From NCBI GenBank assembly GCA_951217055.1, contig OX578284.1, positions 29,972,187 through 30,036,186 of the forward strand: a stretch of 64,000 nucleotides of DNA, in the 5' to 3' direction. Source of the DNA: Gerris lacustris. Lineage: Eukaryota > Arthropoda > Insecta > Hemiptera > Gerridae. Below are positions 45,460 to 57,129 of this stretch, piece after piece. The notes below the pieces were generated by a model. It had not been told where the DNA came from, did no database searches, and was given only the letters and a program-made list of their open reading frames with translations. The first letter of the stretch is position 1. Each line of letters begins with the position of its first letter. The position numbers and the translations under genes are program-made.

Positions 45460-47515
45460 TCATATTTAATTGAAAATAGAGTTGCCTTACAACCATCTCT
45501 TTTTCTTTAGTTATATCTTGTGACTTTCCAATAATTTTTTGGGTAGGAATTCATTCAATCCCTTAGATTTGTGCTTGCAAAATGTTCTAGAAATTTATTT
45601 TAATTCTTCTTCGTATCTCCTTCCCACCCTGAGTTGTAATAGAAAATATTATATATTTTCTTAGTGTGTGCTTATGTCGTGAGGAGAAGGACTTTCCAAA
45701 ATATTATCTTCCTAGCTTCAGGAGTTTAGGTTGGTCTAAATTCTCCTTCTTTATTACTTTGACCCTGTTTCCCCTTTTAAGGTCAAATTTCGAAATAGCT
45801 CTTCTTAAAAGGCATCAAAATTTTAGAAGAAATATTGTACCAAATTTATAGGTTTGATTTTACATTCAGCGGTTTTGAAAGAAGTAGTGATAATTAATTA
45901 AGTAAGGGGACTTGGTTTCATATAAATATGTGGCCGCCAACTTGAATTAAATTTACCGACTAGAAAACAATATTAATACAGAGTTTTCGACTGTAAACGG
46001 GAGCTAAATTCCAAATTTTAATGTTCTAATGGAATTCATTGGTTTCGGACATAGTCATCACACATGTTGCACAAAAATGGTCGCCATTTTTAATCAAGAT
46101 GGCAGATTATAAGAATATTTCTTAGCAAGCATCTAGGAGCTAAGAATAACGCCCATTTCTTTAAAAACATTTATGGTTCATAGGTTGATAATTAAGTATA
46201 CAATCTGACTTAAAGTTATATTTACTAAAAAAATCTGTTTAATCGTTCACCTTAAAAAACAAAACAAAAAAACATAAAATTTCCTACTTTTTTTACTTTA
46301 TACAGAAAGCAAAAATGTGATAATTTTCTTAATTTATTCCCTATTTATATAAACTGCTATTAAAACAATTAAATTATGAAAACAATATTTAATTTTATGA
46401 AATAAAACAAATAGCGAAAAAACAAAACAAAACTTATATAAAGGTTACATGTATGTAATAAATTTATTGAAGCGTTATTATTCGGTATCGGTATCAATTA
46501 AAATAGTTTGCGATAACAGTTTGTTTTAATACTTTTTACTTCCTTGTTTTAAATTCTGAGTAATAGCTAATAGAAATAGGAACAATCGTTATTTAGTCAT
46601 ACTTGCTATAATTATTGTACTAATTACGATAAGGAGGTAAATAGAACTTTTATACTGGATTTCTCGATAAAACGTTTATTTCAGCTTCTGATTTAACTTG
46701 TCAATAAACATTATGTATTTTTTCAGCAATTAAATAAAACAACTGATGATTCACTTGTTAAGATAAGTAAATAATGCGCAGAATAATTTATTTTAGTGCA
46801 TTAACATAATACATTTTTCATGAAAAACAAATAACTTCACCTAGCGTTTATAATAAAACTATGTGCTGTGTTATTTATATAAACTATATTTTTACAAAAA
46901 AAATTCTATAAAAATAATTTGACTCCCCAAGATATTGAAAGGTGATTATTTAAATGAACTTTTTTTTTATTACAGTCAAGTATATCATTTTCTTTTATGT
47001 AATACTCAGAAACTTATTGTTATTTATAACTTGAACCGAAAAATTTATTTAGAACTTGAAGCAAAACAGGTTTTGAAAACTTTATCCTTTTAAGTATTTC
47101 AGCTTACGTTTCTTAAACTACAAATAACAATTTTTTATTTAAAAATATATTAGAAGACTAGTTTAAGTTATCTATTCTTGATAATAATTAGGTAATGTAT
47201 TTTTAATTAGTGTCTAGACAAGATGTCGTGGTTACATAAAAAACTCATTATCCATAGATTATTAATGTGAGCTGACCGTATCCTCTCAAAATTACGACAT
47301 TTACTGAAAAATAAATATTTGTTTGCTTGTTTTTTAAGCATCCTAGTATTTTGTTTACCCTTGCGGTAGTAAAATTTTTGTAAGAAATTTTCACTATTTC
47401 AAGAGAAAAAATAATTTAATCTCTTTTCCTTTTTGAAACGCGATTCTTTTTTCACAACTAATTTTCTTTGATTTTCTTTGTTTACATCAATACTGCAAAC
47501 TTTATTATTGAGTTT
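45460..47515. other. AT-rich intergenic DNA, no gene seen
   Basis: Short phrases near 45900-46150 (CGCCAACTTGAATT, GGTCGCCATTTTTAATCAAG) look like old repeat sequence but could not be placed. No gene seen. Confidence 0.55.
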
Positions 47516-47522
47516 CTCGCTC

Positions 47523-48104
47523 TAATAGTACATTACGCGTCGAGTGCGGAAAGTAGCATTTTGCATGCGAGTGTGGAGTTTGCACCCGAACGATAGCGAG
47601 GGTGGTAAAACCACACGAGCAATGCAAAATGCCGTTTTCGCACGAGTTGCGTACCGTACTTTATCTACGATTGTTAGATTTAAATAATAAATACAGATAA
47701 AAATAAACTTGCTGCATGTAAGTTCGTATCTCTTCTCTTGATAAAGATGGCATTAATCTTGAGTTGTATTTGTTGCCGAATTAATTATTTCTGGAGGAGT
47801 ATTATTCTCTACATTTTCGTCAAAGCCACTTGATTCATTCATTGTTTTTCACTAAAAACTCGATATAAAGAGTTATTTTAATAAAAGAATAGCAAATTAG
47901 TTTTGTCAAATGTAAACAAACTCTCTAATCGTGCGTAAAGCTGAAGAATTCTTCTTCTTTACCGCACTAGTGTGGTAAAGAAGAGGAATTCTTTAGAACT
48001 ATGAGACGCGCATGCGCAATGAATACAAGTACGTAAATAATCACTTTCTACGCATCTAAACAGAGATATAATGTTTATATTTCGTATCAATCGTAGATAA
48101 AATA
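47523..48104 (-). mobile_element. 582-bp element, copy 2
   Basis: Matches 39909-40490 along its whole length, with scattered substitutions and small indels. It has the same left palindrome, TTTACCGCACTAGTGTGGTA hairpin, GACGCGCATGCGCAATG block and right end. Its N-terminal frame starts MNESSGFDENVENNTPPEII at 47841 but breaks after TTQD. TA lies at both ends. Two copies only 7.6 kb apart suggest recent local activity. Confidence 0.78.
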
Positions 48105-48109
48105 TATTA

Positions 48110-50430
48110 TTTTGTCTTAATCTTACACAGAATCTCATCTTTTACAAGATTACTTATAAAGATTTCTATTTGAACGGAAATTACATGGAAATTTTTTATT
48201 ATGAATGTAGTTTACACAACAGTTAAGTTGGAGGTTCCAAAATTGGTTCCACATATTGATATGACAACAGGTGTCAGATGTTTATTGTTAATTTTTTTGC
48301 TGGTTTATCAATAAACCTACTGCATTAAATATACCTAAGTCAATCAAATAATTTAATAGCATAATAATTCCGGAGTAATAGATGAGTCGATTTTTATTTT
48401 CTCATTTGTATAAGGAAAAAGTATTAAGTATTTTGATGGCGCAAAAATGGGTTTTCGAGATTTTTATGTATTTACCCATTTTATGGTCTATCGGCTGCCG
48501 TCAGTGCAGAAGCCTAAACTAATAAATTCTAATATTAATGAAATATATTAACACATCTTGAGGCGATATTATTAAATTAATTTTAGCTCCGAATGATTTA
48601 TCGAGTAGGTTTTTTAATTAAGAATTTAGCAAAATATAAAATCTCTACAATCGTACGAGTATGACACAATAGTTTTAGTTTTAGTACAATAGTACCACTA
48701 CAAATCCTAAAACGAAAAAATTGATAAATCTATATATCAATTTATTTTGTATATACTACCTACTTAAACAATACAAATTCAAACAACGAAATTACATTGA
48801 ACTATCAAGTAAAATGTAAAAATTAAACTAGAAGTTTAAGTTCCTTAGTCTTAGGAACGTCCAATGATTTTTTTTTACTACCTAATTTTCCATCCACTGA
48901 TGAAGCAGTACCGGAACGGCGTTCCGGCACCAGTAACCCCTGTAGTAAAGATAAAGATATCTTACTAATAGAATACATGTATTCTCGTGCGAAGTGTCAC
49001 ATTATCTTCTCTAATCTCTTTCAAATAGAGGTTATCGTTCCAGTTAAATGTGATATAAAAACAATCGTTTACCGAAAATGACTATTTAAGTTAAGACTAA
49101 GTTAGACATTTAGTTAATGACTATTTAAGTTTAAGACTAACAAATATGTGTTTCATGAAAATGAATGATCAAATATGTGTTTCATGAAGTAAATATCATT
49201 TACACAAGTATTATGTGAATTATTTCCTGAAAGGGAATAGGAATAATTTAAAGATTCGATTATTTATTACGATATTTGGTGGGAATGAATAAAGTAGAGT
49301 ATATTAGGAATTATCTGATAAGGAATATTTGTACCCATCGGATACCTTCATGTCAAACCATAAGTTCACTGCCGCACACGTTTTGGACAATTCTTGTGGT
49401 TTTCATTTATTATTATCTTGGTTCTTACTGAAGCGCTCATTAGAGAACGAATTTACTCAACTACTGTCAAAATAAATAAGAAATTTTAGGGCAAATATGC
49501 GTAACATTAAAGATACCTAATACCTCTAAACCCTCCACAGTCTAATAAGAAGTGATGTTCATTCCACGACAGAAAAACTTCGATTTTTTTTTGTAAAAAT
49601 TGTGATCTATGTACATTTCTTGAGCATTCTCAATTTTATGCCAAGACTATATCAATGAAATTATCTATAGTTAAATAAAGCTTATGTACTACATACATCA
49701 AATAACCATTTTAATATAGATCTTGTTTTTTATATAGGAATACTTTTTGTTTCTTGTTTGACTCGATTAAAAAATATATATGTATACATATTTCTTTGAT
49801 TTCGATGAGTTAGTATTGTATTTTTACAAATAAATAAAGATATTTTGCTTGCTTAACTTGAAAAAAAAAAAATATAAATAAAAAGTATAAAAACAAATAA
49901 TTAATTTTAGGTTAACTAAACGGGTTGGGTCTGACAGACCTAACCTGTTTAATTAACCTACCGTGTACTGGTGTGATTTTGTTTTACCCGTGCACTGTAG
50001 GGTTAAACTTCAACCCTTATTTTGTGGGGCTTCCCCGTATTTTTTCTGTGTTTGGGTTATAACTGCTAAGTTTCAAAATTTTGAGTCGGGTACTTTCAGG
50101 CGCGTTAACGGCAGACATAGAGACAGAACCTAGGAAATGACATGGGTCGTCGTTGAAAAACCTTCCATTAAGATAAATGGTTTAAAGGAAAATCCCACGT
50201 CCAACAAATAAATCTAATTCTTTATTATTTCTTTAGCAGCATCAGTAAAGTTAACCAAAAAAATGAGTAATTTAGTAAAGATTTTAGACTTGTTTACTTA
50301 TTGCTGATATATTTAGAAAACAAAAATTGAAATACAATAAAACAATAAAACCGGTTTGAACTAGTTCATTCTTTATCCATGTGATAAGAAAATAAGAAAA
50401 ACAGTTCGTTTCGGACAATAGTAAAAGGAA
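48110..50430. other. Intergenic DNA with small repeat fragments
   Basis: 48415-48560 is a family E arm fragment (GGCGCAAAAATGGGTTTTCG). 48910-48940 holds a GC hairpin ACCGGAACGGCGTTCCGGCA. 49070-49200 contains two short direct duplications (GACTATTTAAGTT, AATATGTGTTTCATGAA). 49918-49960 is a small palindrome around GGTCTGACAGACC. No gene seen. Confidence 0.5.
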
Positions 50431-50482
50431 CAAATAGCGTCATGTATCGGCGTCGAGTTGACATTAGATTAAGGGGATAGAA

Positions 50483-50557
50483 TGGCGGCGGCGACAGTTC
50501 CAACTCAATTAGATACGGCGGTGTTTAAAGACAGAATCAGGTTTGCTCCATCATAAT
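50483..50557 (+). other. Orphan small ORF / possible first exon
   Basis: In an AT-rich desert a locally GC-rich stretch holds ATGGCGGCGGCGACAG, opening a 24-codon frame MAAATVPTQLDTAVFKDRIR and then a stop. The composition and alanine-rich start resemble a eukaryotic first coding exon. A GT lies at 50542 (ATCAG|GTTTGC), but it is a weak donor. No downstream exon was recognised, so it may be chance, a promoter island or a leader. Confidence 0.25.
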
Positions 50558-51061
50558 GAGAACACTCTAGTGATAAGACGGTCTAATTTTGGACTCTTCC
50601 GCCCTGCTTTCTGATAAGAGTTAACAAACATCTGCACGTGCCTATAAACAACCTTAACATTAAAAAACATCCTTAATGGTATTCAATAAAATTAAATACA
50701 AAGTTCGTTGACTTCTGTTAATCAATAATCATTCGAAACTTCCATTGATTCAATCTAAGCATGTTAGTAAAACTTTTATCAGTTACTACAATTAGTTGTT
50801 TCTGTTTCTATAAATATAAAGATATAGAGAAATTAACTCTAAAGGGGCTGGTAAACTAACTCCATTTTACGGCAATGTATGGCTGTCAATAATGGGCATG
50901 GTTCATTGCATAAAATCCAGAAACATTGCCCATGATACTCGAGAATAGTGCGTAGGTAGTTTATGAGTGAAAGAATTTTTAGAATCGGATCAGTAATCCC
51001 AGAGATTACCTACTAGAAACTTTCAATTATACCTCTTTATTGCAATGTTATAGATAAGTAG

Positions 51062-51140
51062 CTCCTCGCGTCCTATTAATGGGCGAATGGTCAGATGTAA
51101 AAGTGGTTGTTTCGATTCCCAGTGGAGTCACACTTATTTT
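51062..51140 (+). repeat. tRNA-like SINE head joined to family A fragment
   Basis: AGCTCCTCGCGTCCTATTAA ... GTGGTTGTTTCGATTCCC ... GTGGAGTC has a B box and a possible acceptor pairing. It is followed at 51150-51320 by a family A body (GGGAACATCTGCGG, CCATCCAAATTTCATTAAAA). The family A head CTTCCTCGCATCCTATCACG resembles the first bases, so family A may itself be SINE-related. Confidence 0.5.
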
Positions 51141-52254
51141 ATTCAATATTAATTGCTGTAGTCGGTTGAAATTAATTTGGGAACATCTGCGGTTTATTTT
51201 TGACGCACCATCCAAATTTCATTAAAATCGGAGTTATTATTAAGATATAGTGGTTTACAAAATGTTGACGTACGAACAGATAGACAAACGAAATTCTCTC
51301 CAGGAAATTTTAATTTCGGAGACTTTTTTTTAATAAATACTAATAATGAAAAAGTTAAATTAAGATAAAAGATCATTAAGTTTTAGTATTTGTAATCAGG
51401 TACACATAGTAAAGTTTTGTTATTAATTAGTGTTTTTCTGCAGGTACTCATAGTAAAGGTATATATTATTAGTTTAGTAGATAGTTAAGTTTTATTATTA
51501 GTTACTAGTTATCAGTTGTAATTAGATATTTATTTAGTATAGTTAAAAAGAATAACTCTAACAGAGTATAAAATTGATTGGTATATTGTTAAATTAAATA
51601 CTATGTATTTAAGTCCGGGTTTGACCACCATCACATAAAGTAACTGATTTTTTCCCCCCTATTATCCTGATTAGAGTTCTGTGATGCAAATATGAGTATA
51701 ATTTAAATTGATCTGACCTTAACCTACGAGTGAGAAATTTTTATCTTGGCATTCCAATACACATATATCCTTGTTTACTCCTTACTTTCAAGGTTACCAT
51801 GCTGACTTAATTATATGGTTTAACTAATTTGTTACTTTCTAATTATTTGTTTATGTAGTTTGCTTTTATACAGGTGTAACAATATTTATCTTCGTAAGTG
51901 CGTTTTAAATTTTAAACACGCCAAATTATTATTGGTGGTTGGATGAAATTGATCTAGCTGATAACGCTGTTAATTCTTTCATTTGTTGCTTTTAAACATA
52001 TCCTTATTCTAATCCAAGGATACACTTATTTATATAATTGACACAGGTAACATCTTATAATTAATTTAATTTAAAATGGCAATATCTTAATTTGTCAGTT
52101 TTACTAGAGTAGTTATAATAAGAGACTAAAAAAGAAGAATCTTAGAACACGAATCCTCTTATTGGCATTTCCTTAATGTTTCACTATTAATAATTTTCAT
52201 AAATTTTATATATATATAAACCTTCTAGATTTAAATACATTTTTTTTTAATTAT

Positions 52255-52740
52255 TTCAATTTTGCTTTCTAGCTTACAGAAAAAAGGTAACAATATGATC
52301 GTTCTAAAGAACGAACATTTTTTAGGTCTCCGATTTCAAAAATTCCAAGACAGAAATCCGTTTCAGATAACAGGGAACATTTTTGGTTCCGTGTCTGTCT
52401 GTCGGTCTGTTGCTCGATTTTTCGAACCAACATACTCGTCTGATTTTATTGAAATTTGGATTGTTGGTCATAATTAGCTTATTTGTATCTCTTCCACAAC
52501 AACTCGCACAAACATAAATTTTTACACCTATATCTTCAAAAGTACTAATCTGATTTTTATATGCAATTTTGATGGTTCTTCGAAAGTAGCTCGCAGATAG
52601 CCCTAGATTAATTTCAACCGTCTGAGCTCTTTAAATTTTGCTTAAAATAAGTATTTACATACACGTAAAAAATCAAAACAATTTTGATAGATTTTAAAAA
52701 ACAGGGGAAATAGACTGCCAATTAGTGTGGCACATAGCTT
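52255..52740 (-). repeat. Family A repeat, minus copy
   Basis: On the minus strand it runs from AGACTGCCAATTAGTGTGGC (52709-52740 region) through TCTGCGAGCTACTTTCG, AATTTCAATAAAATCAGACG and CAGACAGACACGG to a decayed terminal stem-loop at 52255-52290. Block order equals 41845-42410. The reading frame over it has no protein features. Confidence 0.7.
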
Positions 52741-52809
52741 CCTCGCATCCAATCATGTACTATAACAATTATTGTTATACATATTACTTTATTGTTATAT
52801 TGTTTATTT

Positions 52810-53290
52810 TGTAAAAACTATTAATAGTTTTAGCGATCTTTAACACTTCATAGCGGTGTCGCTGTTGGTTTTACTAAAAAATTGTATTCGAAAAAAATGT
52901 GTCTCCTTGAATAGATGAAGTTAGAATTTTTCCCCGACCTAAAATTCCAATTTTAAATTTAAAGGTCACGTTTACGCGAGCGTTGCTCGTGAACGCTTGA
53001 ACGGATAACGTTGTCCAACGAACTCGTCCTGGGCTTTGGTGAAATGAAGATGTCTACCAAATTTCATTAAAATCGGTCAACATTTACTCAAGTTATCGTC
53101 GCACGTTTCATAATTCGCGGACACACAGACCAACAGACAGACAGACAGACAGACACGAGACCAAAAATGTTCCCTGATGTCTGAAACGGATTTCTGTCTT
53201 GGAATTTTTGAAATCGGAGGCATAAAAGTTTTTCTTTCTCAAAAGTGAACACAATGCTTCCGTTACCTTCGGTAAGCTCGGAAGCAAAAT
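52810..53290 (-). repeat. Family B body fused to a family A end, minus copy
   Basis: The body part matches 44390-44700 in reverse (GACACCGCTATGAAGTG, AACGCTCGCGTAAACG). A CTGT microsatellite at 53130-53152 follows. The end 53160-53290 is the family A terminus with a perfect GCTTCCGTTACC/GGTAA..CGGAAGC stem-loop. It shows that families A and B share the same terminus. Confidence 0.65.
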
Positions 53291-53894
53291 GAAATAAATT
53301 AAATGGGTCATTTCAAAATTTCGGTACAATTCGTGTCACAGAGTCATAAAAAAAAAAGTGTTTATCATAAAGTTTGATTTTTTTTTAAAATATTATCTAA
53401 GAACATAAGGGAACTCATCCACTAAATGTTTGACAGGCTGGGGTCCACTACTAGGGAATTAAAAATATACATATATGTCATTTTCTCACTCCCTAGCCTG
53501 TCACAAGCATGGGGTGGCCAAGTTCACTTAATTTGTTTTGCAAATCTAGGAACCAATATTTAATTAAACAATATGGGAGGTTGTGAGAATTCCCCTGTAT
53601 TTTCCATTGAGTGATCCAAAATGGTTAATTTTTGCTTATTAGCTTACTAAAAAGCACATTTTATATGTGTCACAAGGTTTCTACCTCACTCCCTAGAACT
53701 TTTTAAAAATGACCGCCAAACTTGTAGAGAAGGAATATTTGTTGCTCTAGCTTCATAAATAGGCAACACTAATTCAACATGCTGGATAGAAGTTGGTTTT
53801 ATTAGGTTACAATCCAGGGCTTCTTGTCTTTTATGGTGGTTTAGTACTGAAAGTTAACGAGTATTTTTATTCAACCTCACTCCCTAGACCAGTG

Positions 53895-53965
53895 TTTCCC
53901 AAACTTTTAACATCTGTGTACCCTTTCTATAATTTTTGTAACACTAAGTACCCCTCGTTCAAAAA
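53895..53965 (+). repeat. Possible hAT-type end (CAGTGTTTCCCAAACTTTT)
   Basis: CCAGTGTTTCCCAAACTTTT followed by TGTGTACCCTTT resembles terminal sequence of hAT MITEs. No inverted partner or 8-bp duplication was found. The phrase CTCACTCCCTAG occurs three times nearby (53488, 53681, 53878). Confidence 0.35.
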
Positions 53966-54262
53966 AATCCATTTCTATTTTGGTTCTCTTTAATTATTTA
54001 ATTCTATTTTTATAATTGTGTCAATCGGAGTATTGTTTTTTAAAAATAGACTGCCAATTGGTGTGGCACATAGCTTCCTCGCATCCTATCACGTACATTG
54101 TAGACTTTATACTTTTACAAGCCATTATTGTCTATTTTGTCTAATTGTTTCCCCCGTTTTTCTTTTATAATCTGTCAAAATTGTTTGGGTTTATTACAAA
54201 AATTAAATTATTAATTTAGCAGAAAAAAAAAAAAAAATTAAAATAAAAAAAAAATTAAAAAA

Positions 54263-54598
54263 TCGAGGTAGTTGAAGGTGGTTAGAGGTGGTTTGAAATG
54301 GTTCGAGGTGGTTCGAGGTGGCTGGAGGTGGTTAGAGGTGGTTTGAGGTGGTTAGAGGTGGTTGGAGGTGGTTAGAGGTGGTTGGATGTGGTTGGAGGTG
54401 GTTGGAGGTTGTTTAAGGTGGTTCGAGGTGGTTGGAGGGTTATTGATTTTTTTAATTATTTCCAAACAAAACAAAATTAAAATTTTTTCAAAAATACAAT
54501 TTTTCTCAAACACTTCTATATTTGAGAAATACTTAATTTTTTTTTTTTTTTTAAATTTTAATTTTCTTTTGAAATTTTAAATTAAATTTTTAAAATTT

Positions 54599-54634
<36 letters not shown>

Positions 54635-54870
54635 GGTAGTTGAAGGTGGTCAAAAGTGGTTAGAGGTGGTTCGAGATGGTTAGAGGTGGTTCGAGGTGGT
54701 CGGAGGTGGTTGGAGGTGGTTGGAGGTGGTTGGAGGTGGTTAGAGGTGGTTAGAGGTGCTTGGAGATGGTTAGAGGTGGTTGGAGGTGGTTGGAGGTGGT
54801 TAGAGGTGGTTGGAGGTGGTTGGAGGTGATTAGAGGTGGTTGGAGATGGTTAGAGGTGGTTAGAGGGTTA
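54263..54870 (+). repeat. GAGGTGGTT minisatellite in two blocks
   Basis: 9-10-bp units GAGGTGGTT(A/G/C) at 54263-54440 and 54630-54866, separated by A/T homopolymers including poly-A at 54601-54629. The Trp/Val/Gly-rich reading frames over it are translation of the repeat. A four-unit block of the same repeat is at 62165-62207. Confidence 0.93.
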
Positions 54871-54892
54871 TTGACTTTTTTTTTTACCTATA

Positions 54893-55262
54893 CCGGCCCG
54901 ACTGTCGGCTGGGCCCGGATTTTGGCCGATGGAATTAAATTTATTAAACATTATAATGGCCCGACTGTCGGCCGGGCCCGGATCTTGCTGATGGAATTAA
55001 ATTTATTAAACATTATAATGGCCCGACTGTCGGCCGGGCCCGGATTTTGGCCGATGGAATTAAATTTATTAAACATTATAATGGCCCGACTGTCGGCCGG
55101 GCCCGGATCTTGCTGATGGAATTAAATTTATTAAACATTATACCGGCTCGACTGTCGGCAGGGCCCGGATTTTGCTGATGGAATTGAATTTATTAAACAC
55201 TATACAGGCCCGACTGTCGGCTGGGCCCGGATTTTGGCCGATGGAATTAAAACTATTAAACA
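54893..55262 (+). repeat. 62-63-bp tandem array, six units
   Basis: Unit GGCCCGACTGTCGGCCGGGC + CCGGATTTTGGCCGATGGAA + TTAAATTTATTAAACATTAT. Each unit begins with a GC-rich perfect palindrome CCCGACTGTCGG plus GGCCGGGCC-like symmetry. The phase-conserving period gives a repetitive frame that is not a protein. Confidence 0.93.
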
Positions 55263-56424
55263 CTATAGCCTATAAGTTTCATACAAATCAGATAAGTAGT
55301 TTTGATGCTATAGGTGTAAATAAATGTATGTTTGTGCGCATGTTGAAGAGAAACAAATAAGCGCAGAAGGTTGAAACTTATATTGGACCAGCAATGAGGT
55401 AATTATGACCTACCACCCAAATTTCATTAAAATCGAACGTGTAGTTTTTAAGATATGTTGGTTTGCAAAAATTGAACGACAGACCGAAAGACCGACAGAC
55501 CGACGGACCGACAGACCGACAGACAGACACAAAACCAAAAATGTTCCCTGTGTCTGAAACGGATTTCTGTCTTGGAATTTTTTAATTCGGAGACCTAAAA
55601 TTTTTTCGTTTTTCAGAACGATCGGGTAGCTTCCGTTACCTTCGGTAAGCTCGGAAGCAAAATGAAATAATATAAATAAACTATACTTTTTTTTCTATAA
55701 AACTGTTATAATTCGTACCCGCATATATTGGAACATTTTCAACCCTTTAGGTTTAATCCTTTTTAAAAATGGTCTAGGAATTTTTTATTTAATTTTATTT
55801 ACTTTGTTTATTGATTTTATTGGATTTTCAATTCCAAGTTATTTCTAATTATGTCTGAAAATTTTATAGCGTCCATCCTTTTATTTTTATTGTTTTCTGT
55901 TTTGTTGAGATTTTTAAATTATTTATATGGTAATAAATGTTTGTTTCTCCAGTTATCAGGACTTGGTTTAAGCAGAGAAAAAGCAAAATTGATTCTAGTT
56001 CCAAATTTTCTTTAAATTTAATAATTAAGACTATGTTAAATTAATATATGGCACTCGATGAGGATTTTTGTCCGGGTTGAAATGGACAGAATAAACCGGC
56101 TAGTGTATCCAACTGTAAAGTTGAAAGGCAACATGATTCAAATTACCACTTTTCGTTGTCCAATTAACCCATCGTTTCGTCTAACATAAGCATACTAAAT
56201 GGAGTTAAGACTGTTACCAAACTATGACAAGACAGAGCGAATTTAAATAATTTAAGAACACATTTTGACATAATCTAAACTCCTACTTTTCCCTTTAATT
56301 ATTTTTTTATATAATTATATAATCTAGTAGTGATCCGACAATGGCCAAGACTCACCTCAAAATTATTTGTTATTGCAAAGCTAGGACTAGGGCAATCACA
56401 TTTATTCCAATAAAAGTATTTTTT

Positions 56425-56570
56425 TTTTTTTATTAGTTGGTCTTCAAGTTGATAGTTGATATATTAACTTATTAAAATTAATTTACTTAATTTTACTTTT
56501 TTCTAAATATAAAAAAATTAAGCTCGTTGCCATGGGCTTAACGACACGTATAGATTTATAAAATATAACG
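56425..56570 (+). repeat. Family F repeat copy
   Basis: Matches 38060-38195: TTGGTCTTCAAGTTGATAG, AATTTACTTAATTTTACTTT, CGTTGCCATGGGCTTAACGA. No coding capacity. Confidence 0.55.
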
Positions 56571-56633
56571 TCTTCCCCTTACTATAAAACACGCAGAATG
56601 GTTAGTATTTGTTATTGAATAATTTATTTATTA

Positions 56634-56706
56634 TCCCACGTCAAAAGTATTACTACGACGCGTCGTATTGTAACACGTACTATTTTTAGAGAAATAAGTA
56701 GGCGTC
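56634..56706. repeat. Small fold-back element
   Basis: CCCACGTCAAAAGTATTAC near 56637 pairs with the inverse GCACACTTTTGACGGG near 56690, and ACGACGCGTCGT lies between them as a second palindrome. It may be a minimal MITE of about 73 bp. Confidence 0.55.
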
Positions 56707-57129
56707 GCACACTTTTGACGGGCTATGTGTTTATATAATTGTTCGTGTATTCATTCAATTAGTAATCATTAATAATTTCTATTTTAAATAAATCTTTATT
56801 TTGTTTTATTCTTTAAATATATTTTATTTTTATCATAGACTTCTGTAAAATTTTAATAATGTCTCAATAAAATCTGTCGCTAATAATTGACAAAATAAGT
56901 TAGTTAACATAGATGCAGATAGTCCTTCCATAAGTCCGATTTATTAAAGCAGTTTTCTAGCTTCTCTTAGAAAATATGAGTTAGTTATTTATGGGAGGGT
57001 GAGCTTATTGGCGTAATTTGGCAAATATTCGAGGGGAGAATGCAGTCCCTTGTTTTTGCCTAGAGTACAGAGACTAGAGGCGTCTAATTTGTTTTTAGAC
57101 CCCTAAGTCAGAGACCATGACCACCTTCT

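Larger units (their letters stand above)
54045..55670 (+). repeat. Family A repeat with expanded internal tandem arrays
   Basis: The 5' part, 54045-54225 (GACTGCCAATTGGTGTGGCA ... CAAAATTGTTTGGG), and the 3' part, 55300-55670 (TAGGTGTAAATAAATG ... GGTAAGCTCGGAAGC), are halves of one family A copy. The middle is replaced by the GGTGGTT minisatellite and the 62-bp array. It is about 1.6 kb against about 0.55 kb for an ordinary copy. Confidence 0.7.

Noticed and set aside
48895..48945. hAT-like end at CAGTACCGGAACGGCGTTCCGG
   Set aside because: Only a local hairpin; no partner end or target duplication found.
54263..55116. Long frame rich in Trp/Gly/Val (118 residues)
   Set aside because: It is the translation of minisatellite units; no start context, domain or neighbours support a gene.
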